Program-made: the position numbers and the translations under genes
Notes under the pieces: model-generated
Database searches by the model: none
What the model saw: the letters and a program-made list of their open reading frames with translations, nothing else
Told to the model about the DNA's origin: nothing
Origin: an uncultured Erysipelotrichaceae bacterium
GTDB taxonomy: Bacteria; Bacillota_I; Bacilli_A; Erysipelotrichales; Erysipelotrichaceae
Length of the DNA stretch: 37,633 nucleotides
Assembly: GCA_902793635.1 (NCBI GenBank)
Contig: CADBEA010000022.1
Location: 1 to 37,633 of the forward strand
Reading direction: 5' to 3'
Shown: positions 15,215 to 23,163 of the stretch, one piece after another
Layout: each line of letters opens with the position of its first letter
How positions within the stretch are numbered: position 1 is the first letter of the stretch

Positions 15215-16234
15215 TTATTTTGACATTGCCTCCTGGACAGCGACAGCAACTGCAACAGTCATGCCGACCATCGGGTTGTTGCCCGCGCCAAGGAAGCCCA
15301 TCATCTCAACGTGCGCCGGAACAGAGGAAGAACCTGCGAACTGCGCATCTGAGTGCATACGGCCCAGAGTATCCGTCATACCGTAAGAAGCAGGACCTGC
15401 AGCCATGTTATCGGGATGCAGAGTGCGTCCTGTGCCGCCGCCGGAAGCAACTGAGAAGTACTTCTTGCCGGCTTCCCAGCGTTCTTTCTTGTAGGTACCT
15501 GCAACCGGATGCTGGAAGCGGGTCGGGTTGGTGGAGTTTCCGGTAATGGAAACATCCGCGCCTTCATGCCACATGATTGCAACGCCTTCGCGGACATCAT
15601 CCGCACCGTAGCAGTTGACCTTTGCACGCTCACCGTTTGAATAAGCGGTCTTGCTGACAATTGTCAGGGCGTGATCTTCCTTTACGTCAGCGGAAAGATA
15701 ATCATACTTGGTCTGGACATAGGTGAAGCCGTTAATGCGGCTGATAATCATCGCTGCATCTTTTCCAAGACCGTTCAGAATGACGCGGAGCGGTTTCTGA
15801 CGAACCTTGTTCGCATTCAGAGCAATCTTGATTGCGCCTTCCGCCGCCGCAAAAGACTCGTGTCCTGCAAGGAAAGCGAAGCATTCGGTCTCTTCATCGA
15901 GCAGCATCGCACCGAGGTTACCGTGTCCGATACCGACCTGACGCTGGTCTGCGACAGATCCGGGAATGCAGAATGCCTGCAGTCCGACACCGATCCATTT
16001 GGCAGCGTCTGCAGCTTTCGCAGCGCCTTCCTTCATGGCGATTGCTGCACCGAGCTCATAAGCCCATTTGACATTTTCAAAACAGATCGGCTGGGTACTC
16101 TCAACGATACTGTAAGCATCTACGCCCTTGCTGTTGGTAAAAGCTTTTACTTCGTCAAAGTCTGTGAAGCCGTACTTTTCAAGAACAGGCTGCAGCTGGG
16201 GCATGCGTCCTTCATAGTTTTCAAATAAAGCCAT
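15215..16234 (-). CDS. GGGtGRT family protein
   Basis: This 339-residue protein is named after its signature, here SGGGTGRTLHPDNMAAG (GGGTGRT at 265-271). The length and the conserved end (FLGAGNNPMVGMTVAVAVAV) fit the family. It has no signal peptide; the C-terminus is rich in small hydrophobic residues. The biochemical role of GGGtGRT proteins is, to my knowledge, not established. The gene is 11 nt downstream of a NifU/IscU-like scaffold gene. The pair probably forms a two-gene unit with a role in iron-sulfur cluster handling or in an oxygen-sensitive enzyme. GAGGTG lies 4 nt before the ATG. Confidence 0.9.
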   Translation of the reverse strand: MALFENYEGRMPQLQPVLEKYGFTDFDEVKAFTNSKGVDAYSIVESTQPICFENVKWAYELGAAIAMKEGAAKAADAAKWIGVGLQAFCIPGSVADQRQVGIGHGNLGAMLLDEETECFAFLAGHESFAAAEGAIKIALNANKVRQKPLRVILNGLGKDAAMIISRINGFTYVQTKYDYLSADVKEDHALTIVSKTAYSNGERAKVNCYGADDVREGVAIMWHEGADVSITGNSTNPTRFQHPVAGTYKKERWEAGKKYFSVASGGGTGRTLHPDNMAAGPASYGMTDTLGRMHSDAQFAGSSSVPAHVEMMGFLGAGNNPMVGMTVAVAVAVQEAMSK

Positions 16235-16245
16235 ACCGCACCTCT

Positions 16246-16947
16246 TTATTCCTTACGCGGATCGATCCACTTGACCGCTCCGTCTTCTGCCTTAAACCTG
16301 CCGTATGTACCGAGATTCTTTTCATAAGCCTCGTTCGGTTCCATTCCGTTCTTGATTGCATCCATCATCTTGCCGAGACTGAGGAACTGATAGCCGCACA
16401 CCTGATCATCCTTATCAAGTGCCATCTTTACGACATATCCTTCAGTCATTTCCAGATAACGGGTTCCCTTTGCGCAAGTACCATACATGGTGCCGACCAT
16501 AGATCTGAGCCCTTTTCCGAGATCCTCCAGACCTGCACCGATGCGAAGACCGTCATCTGAGAAAGCAGACTGTGTACGGCCGTATACGATCTGCAGGAAC
16601 AGTTCACGCATTGCTGTATTGATCGCATCGCATACCAGGTCCGTGTTCAGTGCTTCCAGAATGGTCTTGCCGGGAAGAATTTCACTCGCCATTGCTGCGG
16701 AATGAGTCATACCGGAGCAGCCGATTGTCTCAACCAGTGCTTCCTGGATCACGCCATCCTTAACGTTCAGACTCAGCTTGCATGCTCCCTGCTGCGGAGC
16801 ACACCAGCCGATTCCGTGGGTGTAGCCGGAAATGTCCTTGATCTCTTTTGCCTGGACCCACTTTCCCTCTTCAGGAATTGGGGCAGGACCATGATCCGGG
16901 CCTTTCGCGACACACGTCATTTCTTCAACTTCTTTTGTGTATTGCAT
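16246..16947 (-). CDS. Iron-sulfur cluster scaffold-like protein (NifU/IscU N-terminal family)
   Basis: This 233-residue protein is longer than standard IscU. The region around ETIGCSGMTHSAAMASEILPG (C77) matches the central Cys motif of NifU/IscU scaffolds (GC-xx-A-x-AS), followed by GKTILEAL. Other cysteines are C12, C49, C56, C106, C158 and C184, with C49 and C106 in places expected for cluster ligands. It ends with an extra segment (about 160-233) not present in IscU. The start at 16947 is chosen because GGAGG lies upstream; an earlier in-frame TTG overlaps that site. It is the first gene of a pair with the GGGtGRT protein. No IscS/SufS-type desulfurase gene is in the window. Confidence 0.85.
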   Translation of the reverse strand: MQYTKEVEEMTCVAKGPDHGPAPIPEEGKWVQAKEIKDISGYTHGIGWCAPQQGACKLSLNVKDGVIQEALVETIGCSGMTHSAAMASEILPGKTILEALNTDLVCDAINTAMRELFLQIVYGRTQSAFSDDGLRIGAGLEDLGKGLRSMVGTMYGTCAKGTRYLEMTEGYVVKMALDKDDQVCGYQFLSLGKMMDAIKNGMEPNEAYEKNLGTYGRFKAEDGAVKWIDPRKE

Positions 16948-17164
16948 ATGACACCTATCCTCCTTCAATTATATTTTGGACTTCAGCAGTTACTTTCACT
17001 CTACCATAGCCCCCCTTTCAGTTTCCAATATCAACATCATAACTGAGAGGAAAATCTGACATATTTTTATTCCAAATACTCTTTTTCCTGATATGCGGCT
17101 TAGAAGCAGCATTTATGTCCAGTTCTTCCTGTTTCCACGCGGTATTTACCTCCAGACACAAAAA

Positions 17165-17188
17165 AGCCCTGCGGATAACTGCAAGGCT
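17165..17188 (-). terminator. Terminator in the remnant region
   Basis: AGCCTTGCAG pairs with CCGCAGGGCT (two wobble pairs) around TTAT, followed by six T residues on the minus strand. No intact gene precedes it closely; the nearest is the EIIB-ROK gene, ending 270 bp upstream. It may be the terminator of a lost gene. Confidence 0.82.
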
Positions 17189-17239
17189 TGAGGTACGAAA
17201 TAGATGTTCAGATCATTTTGGGCGGGGATCAACAGCAGC

Positions 17240-17290
17240 TTATTCCCACTCGATAATGATTTCCTGCACGTATAGTAAATAGTTTACGTT
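17240..17290 (-). pseudogene. Possible gene tail ending IIIEWE
   Basis: A 16-codon open frame ends with VQEIIIEWE and a stop. The last 15 bases, from GAG TGG GAA TAA upstream by one codon, resemble the 3' end of guaA at 26501 (ending TIEWE). IEWE is the usual GMP synthase C-terminus. The match is short, so descent from a guaA-like gene is only a suggestion. Confidence 0.25.
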
Positions 17291-17320
17291 TTAGTATATT
17301 TCATGTCTTTATATCTACGG

Positions 17321-17386
17321 TTTTCACTCACATCTACCACGTTTACGATCTGCATGGTAGCAAAATGGTATCAGAGAGTGGTATCA
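17321..17386. repeat. Direct repeat copy A (DUF4143 gene 3' end)
   Basis: This matches 25022-25083 at 57 of 62 aligned positions, with a 4-nt insertion (TCAC) here. The minus strand reads DTTL and a stop, the same C-terminus as the intact ATPase at 25068-26399, followed by about 45 bp of shared downstream sequence. No other part of that gene is present here. The two copies have the same orientation and lie 7.7 kb apart. Confidence 0.88.
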
Positions 17387-17460
17387 GTCTTCAAAGTGTA
17401 TATACAAAGATCAGCAGCTGATAAGGTCTGCTTAAAGTGTATTTTAAAAGGATACTTTCG

Positions 17461-18891
17461 CTAATTTCTGAATTCTTTCAGATCTTCCCGGTAGCTGTAG
17501 CTGTCATGCAGGACGTTGTAAAGCAGGACGCCGGCGCCGTAGAACAGCTCCCAGAAGCGGCTGTCCATCTTGGTGATCTCCGGCAGATGGCGCTCAGGAA
17601 CATACTTCTTCAGGCTTTCCTTCAGCTCCTCAGGATCGGTCAACAGATCACAATAGACCGCCAGCGTGTCCGGGCCGATTGTGCAGACCATCGGCAGAAC
17701 CAGCTTCGTAATCAGTTCAACGATACCTTCCGGCGTTCTGGCAAGATCATATCTGTCCTCGGAGAAATTGAGCGTCTTCAGATAATTGGCGCATTCGCCG
17801 GCGAAATCCTTTTTGCCGAAAACCGGATTTCCGTTGATGACAAGACCGGCACCGCCGACAACGTTGCCAAGCGGATGATAATAGGCAAGAAGATTGCCGC
17901 AGTCACGGTGATTGGCATAATAGCCGACTGCTGATGCGTTGGCATCATTGCACAGGATAAATGTACGGCCGTATTTCTTTGTAAATTCACCAACCACATC
18001 GACATCGAAGATTTTAACTGTCGGCAGCGTGAGACGTCCTTCATAGACAATGCCCGGTGCGACAATTGCGACGCCTTTGATCTCCGGATGACGGATGAAC
18101 AGAACATCGAGCACATCCTCCAGATCACGCAGATTGATTTCGTCTTTCACAGTAACCCCGCGTTCCATCGCTGCTTCTTTGTCCGCTCCACGCCAGTGAA
18201 TTTCGAATTTGCGGTTTCTGCGGATAATGGCCACAATAGCGATCGCGCTGTCCCATTCCGGATCATGGATGTCTTCAATGACCTCTTCTGTCTTTTCTTT
18301 TTTCTCGAGTTCCTCTTTGATCAGATCGATGGTCTGGGTCACATTGTATGACGCAAATACACTGGCAGGGATCTGAATGATAACCTTGTCTTTCAGTACT
18401 TCCTTTGCCTTTTTAAGCAGATAGCCGATCTGTGGTGCCAGCAGGATCACGTCCTTGTCCTGAGCAGCCTCAAACAGTTCGGTATAAGGAACAGCCAAGA
18501 ACTCATACTCAAGGTCCAGTGTTTCTGCAGCACCATTGAGCTTATCCGCAAAGAAGGAAGTGGTAAATCCGGAGGTGCAGCTTAACAAGACTTTAATCTT
18601 GCTGTCACTTCCTGCTTTCTTCAATGAAGCAATCATCTGTGTGAACAGATCTTTGGCATGGTCAAGATCCTTGATTTCAAAATGCAGGAAGAAAACAGGC
18701 TCATCTGATTTTTCGCTCTCGATTGTCAGGGCACAGATCTCATATTCAAGATGATAGAACTGCACATGGCCGACGGCGTTCTCTGTCACAAAGTCGATTT
18801 CATCTTCGCTTTTTTCATTGATTTCATAAGCCGGATCTGTCTGTTCAAGAATCCATTTCCGGTACATTTCATACATTTCTCTGTCTGTCAT
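17461..18891 (-). CDS. PTS EIIB (lactose/cellobiose type)-ROK fusion protein
   Basis: This 476-residue protein has three parts. Residues 1-97 are unassigned. Residues 98-195 match EIIB of the lactose/cellobiose PTS: VLLSCTSGFTTSF with the phosphorylatable Cys105, and DVILLAPQIGYLLKKAKEVL, aligned by eye to ChbB. Residues about 212-465 resemble a ROK sugar kinase/regulator: CNDANASAVGYY with D316 at the catalytic-base position, and VVGGAGLVINGNPVFGKKDF. The ROK N-terminal phosphate motif (D-x-G-x-T) and the Cys-rich zinc motif are absent, as is any helix-turn-helix. So it may sense PTS phosphorylation or sugar rather than act as a kinase. AGGAG precedes the ATG. It follows the phosphatase gene by 5 nt. 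The fusion is unusual to me. Confidence 0.75.
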   Translation of the reverse strand: MTDREMYEMYRKWILEQTDPAYEINEKSEDEIDFVTENAVGHVQFYHLEYEICALTIESEKSDEPVFFLHFEIKDLDHAKDLFTQMIASLKKAGSDSKIKVLLSCTSGFTTSFFADKLNGAAETLDLEYEFLAVPYTELFEAAQDKDVILLAPQIGYLLKKAKEVLKDKVIIQIPASVFASYNVTQTIDLIKEELEKKEKTEEVIEDIHDPEWDSAIAIVAIIRRNRKFEIHWRGADKEAAMERGVTVKDEINLRDLEDVLDVLFIRHPEIKGVAIVAPGIVYEGRLTLPTVKIFDVDVVGEFTKKYGRTFILCNDANASAVGYYANHRDCGNLLAYYHPLGNVVGGAGLVINGNPVFGKKDFAGECANYLKTLNFSEDRYDLARTPEGIVELITKLVLPMVCTIGPDTLAVYCDLLTDPEELKESLKKYVPERHLPEITKMDSRFWELFYGAGVLLYNVLHDSYSYREDLKEFRN

Positions 18892-18896
18892 TTTCT

Positions 18897-19523
18897 TTAT
18901 CTCCTGCTGGTTACGTAAACCGTTTTAGACAATTCAGGATCGAGAGCGGAGAAGTCATGAATGATGACATCCTCACACATAAAGACGACCCCGTCGTAGG
19001 AATACTTAAAGATCGCGCAGTTGCCGATACCGGTTTTTCTGGGAATCAGCGTATAAGCCTGCCATTTGTTGAAAAACTGTCCGCATGCGGCACCATGAGC
19101 TACGATCAGCGTCGTCGTATTATCCTCTGCCATTTTCATAATGCCGGTGACTGTATCACTGAATCTATCCTGGAATTCCTTTTCCCCTTCGCCGCCGTAC
19201 TGTTTAAACTGATCACCATACGGGAAAGAAGGATTCAGCGACTCATCATGACCTTCCAGTTTGCCAAAGAACCATTCCTTCAGTCCCCTGATCCTTTCGT
19301 AGGGCATCTGTCCGCCGGTAACGATTTCCAGGGTGTCGGCTGCCCGCTCAGATGTGGAAGAATACGCATAGTCAAAAGTAATGTTCCTGTCGCGGAACCA
19401 CTGCCCGGCAACTTCTGCCTGCGCTCTGCCAAGATCCGTAAGAGGAGCATCACACCATCCCTGGATCTTATGCGCAACGTTAAACATCGTCTGACCATGA
19501 CGCATCAGATATAAGGTCTTCAT
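18897..19523 (-). CDS. Histidine phosphatase superfamily protein (phosphoglycerate mutase-like)
   Basis: This 208-residue protein has the RHG motif (LMRHGQTMFN, catalytic His9) and the second-half motif IVAHGAACGQFF with the partner His. Glu84-type acid appears in the segment LKEWFFGKLEGHDE. The family includes cofactor-dependent mutases and sugar-phosphate phosphatases; the short length and gut-Firmicute context favour a phosphatase. It is the first gene of a two-gene operon with the EIIB-ROK fusion, 5 nt apart. That suggests both act in sugar-phosphate handling. AGGAG precedes the ATG, and an extended -10 lies just upstream. Confidence 0.85.
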   Translation of the reverse strand: MKTLYLMRHGQTMFNVAHKIQGWCDAPLTDLGRAQAEVAGQWFRDRNITFDYAYSSTSERAADTLEIVTGGQMPYERIRGLKEWFFGKLEGHDESLNPSFPYGDQFKQYGGEGEKEFQDRFSDTVTGIMKMAEDNTTTLIVAHGAACGQFFNKWQAYTLIPRKTGIGNCAIFKYSYDGVVFMCEDVIIHDFSALDPELSKTVYVTSRR

Positions 19524-19549
19524 TATCTTTATCTCCTGTATCTGTTTTC

Positions 19550-19558
19550 AGTATAACA
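19550..19558 (-). promoter_or_regulatory. Extended -10 promoter of the phosphatase/EIIB-ROK operon
   Basis: On the minus strand TG-T-TATACT lies 27 nt before the start codon. The -35 region is poor, as is common with extended -10 promoters. Confidence 0.5.
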
Positions 19559-19663
19559 AATATTTACAGCTTCCCTCCCACAGAAAAATCCAACTCTTTG
19601 TCATCGTTTTTCTTCTGTCTTTGATGTTACACGCACTGCTCCGAAACCTAATCATCAGCGCAC

Positions 19664-20515
19664 TTAAACCTGTTCCTCAAAATTGCATTTGGTCACTGCC
19701 ATTTTATGCAGTGACTCTTTTGTCACCTTGTAAAATGGTTCATGTTTATTCAACGTGGCAATCAATGCCATTTCCTCTTCAGTGAGTTGAAAGTCAAATA
19801 CTTTCGCATTGTCTTCGATATGACCATGGGATTTAGAGCCCGGTACCAGACCGAAGCCCATCTGGATATGCCATCTGATAACGATCTGGACAGTGCTTTT
19901 CCCGTATTTTTCCGCCATTTGCACAAGGAACGGCTCATTGAGCATTTCCGGGGAACCATGTCCCAGCGGAAACCAGGACTGCAGGCGGATGTCATTAGCG
20001 TCACAATATGGCTTTCTTGTCTCAGCCGGGAAGTACGGATGACATTCCACCTGCATGATCATCGGTCTGATTTCTCCTTGATCGATAACTTCCTGAATCT
20101 GGTCTGTCTGGAAGTTAGAAAGACCGATTGCGCGAATCTTTCCTTCCTTATACGCCTTCTCCAGCATGCCCCAGGCATAGAGATAATTGTTTACCGGATG
20201 ATGCAGCAGCATCACATCAATATAGTCAACCCCGAGTCTGACAAGTGTATCATCAATGGCAGAGTCCTTTTCATAAAGCGTCGGCCCCAACTTTGTCTCA
20301 AGAAAGTAGTCTTCCCTTTTCATACCGGATTTTTTTAAACCAAGTCCTACTTCAACCTCATTTCCATAGCGGTTGGCAGTATCGATCAGCTCATAGCCAT
20401 GGTGCAGCGCAAATGCGACGTTATCTGTAATAAGGTCACCGGCCTGGCCGATCGTTCCGAAACCCAGTTTTGGAATTTCCAGGCCGTTATTCAGTTTCAT
20501 TCTGTTGACATTCAT
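19664..20515 (-). CDS. Aldo/keto reductase (AKR 1)
   Basis: This 283-residue enzyme is an NADPH-dependent aldo/keto reductase. The catalytic set is visible: Asp and Tyr in ELIDTANRYGNE, Lys in FLETKLGP and His in VMLLHHPVNN. The cofactor region includes LVPGSKSHGHIEDN. It is the last gene of the operon divergent from the LysR gene, 5 nt after the flavodoxin-like gene. It is a distinct paralogue of the other two AKRs in the cluster, differing throughout. The substrate is unknown; such proteins reduce small aldehydes and ketones. Confidence 0.9.
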   Translation of the reverse strand: MNVNRMKLNNGLEIPKLGFGTIGQAGDLITDNVAFALHHGYELIDTANRYGNEVEVGLGLKKSGMKREDYFLETKLGPTLYEKDSAIDDTLVRLGVDYIDVMLLHHPVNNYLYAWGMLEKAYKEGKIRAIGLSNFQTDQIQEVIDQGEIRPMIMQVECHPYFPAETRKPYCDANDIRLQSWFPLGHGSPEMLNEPFLVQMAEKYGKSTVQIVIRWHIQMGFGLVPGSKSHGHIEDNAKVFDFQLTEEEMALIATLNKHEPFYKVTKESLHKMAVTKCNFEEQV

Positions 20516-20520
20516 TTTGT

Positions 20521-20973
20521 TTACTCCCCTACAGAGTGTTTCTGTGCTTGTTTTGCATTAGTGATCATCCCCTTATATTCCATGCCATAGAGACCGGCAA
20601 ACCGTTTCATAGTATATTCACCGGCTTCCATCATCCACTGTTCCGGTGCAGCGCCCTGGTAAATAAACCAGAGTTTTTTTCCGCTGAGTTCACCCTGTGA
20701 AACCGGTCCGTAGAATCGGTCCAGAAGATTACGTACAGAACCGCAGATATTATGCCAGTAAACTGGTGAGCCAATGATCAGCACATCCGCTTTTTTCATC
20801 ATGGCCAGTACTTCATCAAACTGATCACCGGGTAATGTCTGACCATAAACATTGATTCGATAATCTGTCAGATTCAATGTTTCTGCTTCTGTGCCTTTGA
20901 GAAGAGCTGCTGCAAGACCTGCTGTGTTTCCCTGTCTTTCAGGGCTTCCATTGATGAATAATACTTTTGTCAT
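20521..20973 (-). CDS. Flavodoxin-like NAD(P)H-dependent FMN oxidoreductase
   Basis: This 150-residue protein has the FMN phosphate-binding start VLFINGSPERQGNT and the conserved GSPVYWHNICG loop of the flavodoxin-like/NADPH-dependent FMN reductase family. The Cys-containing iron-sulfur motif of some relatives is absent, so it is a simple flavoprotein. Its ATG overlaps the stop of the upstream esterase-like gene by 4 nt (ATGA), which indicates translational coupling. It probably supplies electrons or reduces quinone-like compounds within the cluster. Confidence 0.85.
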   Translation of the reverse strand: MTKVLFINGSPERQGNTAGLAAALLKGTEAETLNLTDYRINVYGQTLPGDQFDEVLAMMKKADVLIIGSPVYWHNICGSVRNLLDRFYGPVSQGELSGKKLWFIYQGAAPEQWMMEAGEYTMKRFAGLYGMEYKGMITNAKQAQKHSVGE

Positions 20974-21857
20974 ATTCTTTTCCTTTCCGGTATCATCTGT
21001 TTTTCCCAGAAGATTACAGCCCGGTCGATCCAGCCTTCCGCTTTTGTGTGCGTACCAAGGCCGAAGCCATGGTCAAGTCCGGGAAAGACTTCTATCATGG
21101 CATCTGTGCCGTTTCTTCTGATTCTTTCAATTCTTCTTTCCATTGTCTGATATGAAGCGATCCAGTCTGCTGTTCCGACACAGTTATAGGTCGGCGGCTC
21201 ATTGCCAAAGACTTCACCAAGACCGGTATACTGCATTACCACAGTTCCGGCATTGGGACATGGTTTTTCCCCAAAGGCAGCAGTACCGTATGAACCCAGC
21301 CAGGCCGCCATCCTCGCACCGGCACTTCCGCCCCAGAGAGAATAGCAGTCCGTATTGATGTCAAGTTCTTCAGCATGTTCAAAGATGAAGGCAATGGCTC
21401 TTGCCAGATCCTCACAGGCGGTCTGTGCCCCAGGTCTGTAAATCAGGGCAAAGGCGTGGTATCCGTTCTGTGACAGTGTATATGCATGGGGCATACTGTC
21501 ATGCATGGCACCGACGTAGGCAAAACCGCCGCCGGCATTGCATACAGCAAAGCGGCTTCCGGGCTCTCCTTTGAAATACCAGAGGCCGGTATCTTTTTTG
21601 CGGGGATCTGCTTTCTTCTCTTCTTCACTGTAGATATCAAAGAAGATCTTTTCTCCTGCTTCGGCTCTTTCCTTCAGATGATTGCAGATGGTTACTGTCA
21701 TATTGCCATCAATCTCTGAATACCAGGTCAGATCCATGCTTCCCAGGGTGTTTCCTGACATGTATCCTCTTTGAACCGGGAACAAAAGTCTGCCCTTTCC
21801 GTGGAAAGCCGAGTCATTGATCACTTCATTGATTTTTGTATTTCCTGTATATGTCAA
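20970..21857 (-). CDS. Alpha/beta hydrolase (esterase-like)
   Basis: This 295-residue protein has the nucleophile elbow GGSAG with Ser178, an oxyanion-type NAGGGFAYVG (107-116) and a late His in GLDHGFGLG, the pattern of BD-FAE/hormone-sensitive-lipase-like esterases. There is no signal peptide. In the operon it sits between the NTF2-like protein and the flavodoxin-like protein. The substrate is not predictable. A weak hairpin (21879-21900) lies just upstream and may attenuate transcription from the first three genes. Confidence 0.85.
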   Translation of the reverse strand: MTYTGNTKINEVINDSAFHGKGRLLFPVQRGYMSGNTLGSMDLTWYSEIDGNMTVTICNHLKERAEAGEKIFFDIYSEEEKKADPRKKDTGLWYFKGEPGSRFAVCNAGGGFAYVGAMHDSMPHAYTLSQNGYHAFALIYRPGAQTACEDLARAIAFIFEHAEELDINTDCYSLWGGSAGARMAAWLGSYGTAAFGEKPCPNAGTVVMQYTGLGEVFGNEPPTYNCVGTADWIASYQTMERRIERIRRNGTDAMIEVFPGLDHGFGLGTHTKAEGWIDRAVIFWEKQMIPERKRI

Positions 21858-21878
21858 TGATTCCTCCTTGTTTCACAA

Positions 21879-21900
21879 AAGGTCAGCCAGTGCTGACCTT
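21879..21900 (-). terminator. Weak terminator or attenuator within the AKR operon
   Basis: AAGGTCAGC pairs perfectly with GCTGACCTT around a 4-nt loop, with a short T run (TTTTG) on the minus strand. It lies between the NTF2-like and hydrolase genes. Confidence 0.5.
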
Positions 21901-21911
21901 AACTATGCCGT

Positions 21912-22274
21912 TCAGTGAACGAGAGCCGTGAATGTGAACTGGATGAGCTTCCAGTCTTCTTTCTGATTCTGATAAACCTCTGTCACCATGAAATGATGTG
22001 TTGTCGGTTTGCCGTCGAGCATCAGACCATAGTCAACATCAGTCAGGACAATCGCGGTATCACCAAAGGAATGCAATTCACGGTTATGGACGGTGATGTC
22101 TGTCGGCTGGAAGATGCCGTCTGTGTAGTATTTGACTTCCTTGTCCAGATTTGCGTTGGTGCCGATGTGGACAAAGTTGCAGTTGGGATCGGCGATTGCA
22201 TACATTGTTTCGCCATCCCTCATCTTCATCGCATTCCAGAATGCGTCAGATAATGCAAACAGTTTTTCCTGCAT
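21912..22274 (-). CDS. NTF2-like/SnoaL-fold protein (DUF4440-type)
   Basis: This 120-residue protein reads as one cone-shaped NTF2-like domain. It begins with an alpha helix (LFALSDAFWNAMKMRDGETMY) and ends with strands HHFMVTEVYQNQKEDWKLIQF. Such proteins bind small ligands or act as isomerases or dehydratases; no catalytic residue is evident. It lies 11 nt after AKR 2 in the same operon. The assignment is by fold pattern only. Confidence 0.75.
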   Translation of the reverse strand: MQEKLFALSDAFWNAMKMRDGETMYAIADPNCNFVHIGTNANLDKEVKYYTDGIFQPTDITVHNRELHSFGDTAIVLTDVDYGLMLDGKPTTHHFMVTEVYQNQKEDWKLIQFTFTALVH

Positions 22275-22285
22275 GTGATCCTCCT

Positions 22286-23152
22286 TTAATCGTGGATATT
22301 TCTTCTGTTCAAAAACTGAACGAGTTTTGGATCGAAGTGGTTGATGATCTCGGAATGATCCAGGGACTTCGCAGTGATCTGTTCCATTTCCTCGTCGGTC
22401 AGTGTGAAGTCAAAGAGATCCTTGTTCTGGGCCATTCTTTCCGGCTTTGTGCTCTTGGGCAGAATGACTACACCTCTCTGTACATTCCACTTCAAAACGA
22501 CCTGGGCTGCACTCTTGCCGTACTTCGCACCGATCGCTGTCAGTTCAGGATCTATGAAGATGCCGTGCTTGCCTTCTGCCAAAGGTGCCCATGCCTCCGG
22601 CTGGATGCCGAGTTCCTTCATGTTTTCCAGAGCGGCTGTCTGGGCAAAGAACGGATGCAGTTCAACCTGGTTGACCGCCGGCTTGATTTCAACATTTTCA
22701 ACGAGGTTCATCAGAACATTCGGGAAGAAGTTGGAAACACCGATTGCTTTCAGTTTTCCTTCTTTATATGCATCTTCCATCGCTCTGTAGGCGGAGAAGT
22801 AATCCCCCATTGCCTGATGGAGCAGATAAAGATCAAGATATTCCAGGCCGAGCTTTTCCAGAGATGTTTCAATAGCTTTCTTTGCCATGTCATAATTCTT
22901 CATATCCTGGACCCACATCTTGGATGTGATGAACAGTTCTTCTCTTGTGACAAGACCCGTTTCAATGGCTTCCTTGATTGCAGCGCCGACTGCTTCTTCA
23001 TTCATATAGGAAGCCGCTGTATCAAAGGAACGATAGCCAGCCTTAACGGCATCCAGAACTACTCTTTTGCATTCATCTGCGTCCGGGATCTGGAAGACTC
23101 CGAAACCGACCTGTGGCATTTTCGCGCCTGTGTTCAATGTGACATATTCCAT
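22286..23152 (-). CDS. Aldo/keto reductase (AKR 2)
   Basis: This 288-residue enzyme has the aldo/keto reductase signature GYRSFDTAASYMNEEAVG (Asp, Tyr), Lys in FITSKMW and His in LYLLHQAMG. The late motif VVILPKSTKPERMAQN binds NADPH phosphate. It is the second gene of the operon, 11 nt after AKR 3, with which it shares the N-terminal pattern MEY-[VL]-TLN-[TN]-G. The best guess is a diketogulonate- or methylglyoxal-type reductase; the substrate is unproven. Confidence 0.93.
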   Translation of the reverse strand: MEYVTLNTGAKMPQVGFGVFQIPDADECKRVVLDAVKAGYRSFDTAASYMNEEAVGAAIKEAIETGLVTREELFITSKMWVQDMKNYDMAKKAIETSLEKLGLEYLDLYLLHQAMGDYFSAYRAMEDAYKEGKLKAIGVSNFFPNVLMNLVENVEIKPAVNQVELHPFFAQTAALENMKELGIQPEAWAPLAEGKHGIFIDPELTAIGAKYGKSAAQVVLKWNVQRGVVILPKSTKPERMAQNKDLFDFTLTDEEMEQITAKSLDHSEIINHFDPKLVQFLNRRNIHD

Positions 23153-23163
23153 ATGATTTCTCC

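Larger units (their letters stand above)
16948..17460. other. 513-bp gene-free region holding gene remnants and a terminator
   Basis: No intact gene fits here. It holds the upstream region of the scaffold gene, a terminator (17165-17188), a short minus-strand frame ending IIIEWE (stop 17240-17242) and a repeat of the 3' end of the DUF4143 gene (17321-17386). I read it as a decayed site of past insertion or deletion. No clear promoter for the scaffold gene was found: a TATAAT at 16968-16973 is too close to the ribosome binding site to be convincing. Confidence 0.5.

Noticed and set aside
16958-16973. TATAAT as promoter for the scaffold gene
   Set aside because: It is too close to the GGAGG site; the transcript would start inside or after the ribosome binding site.
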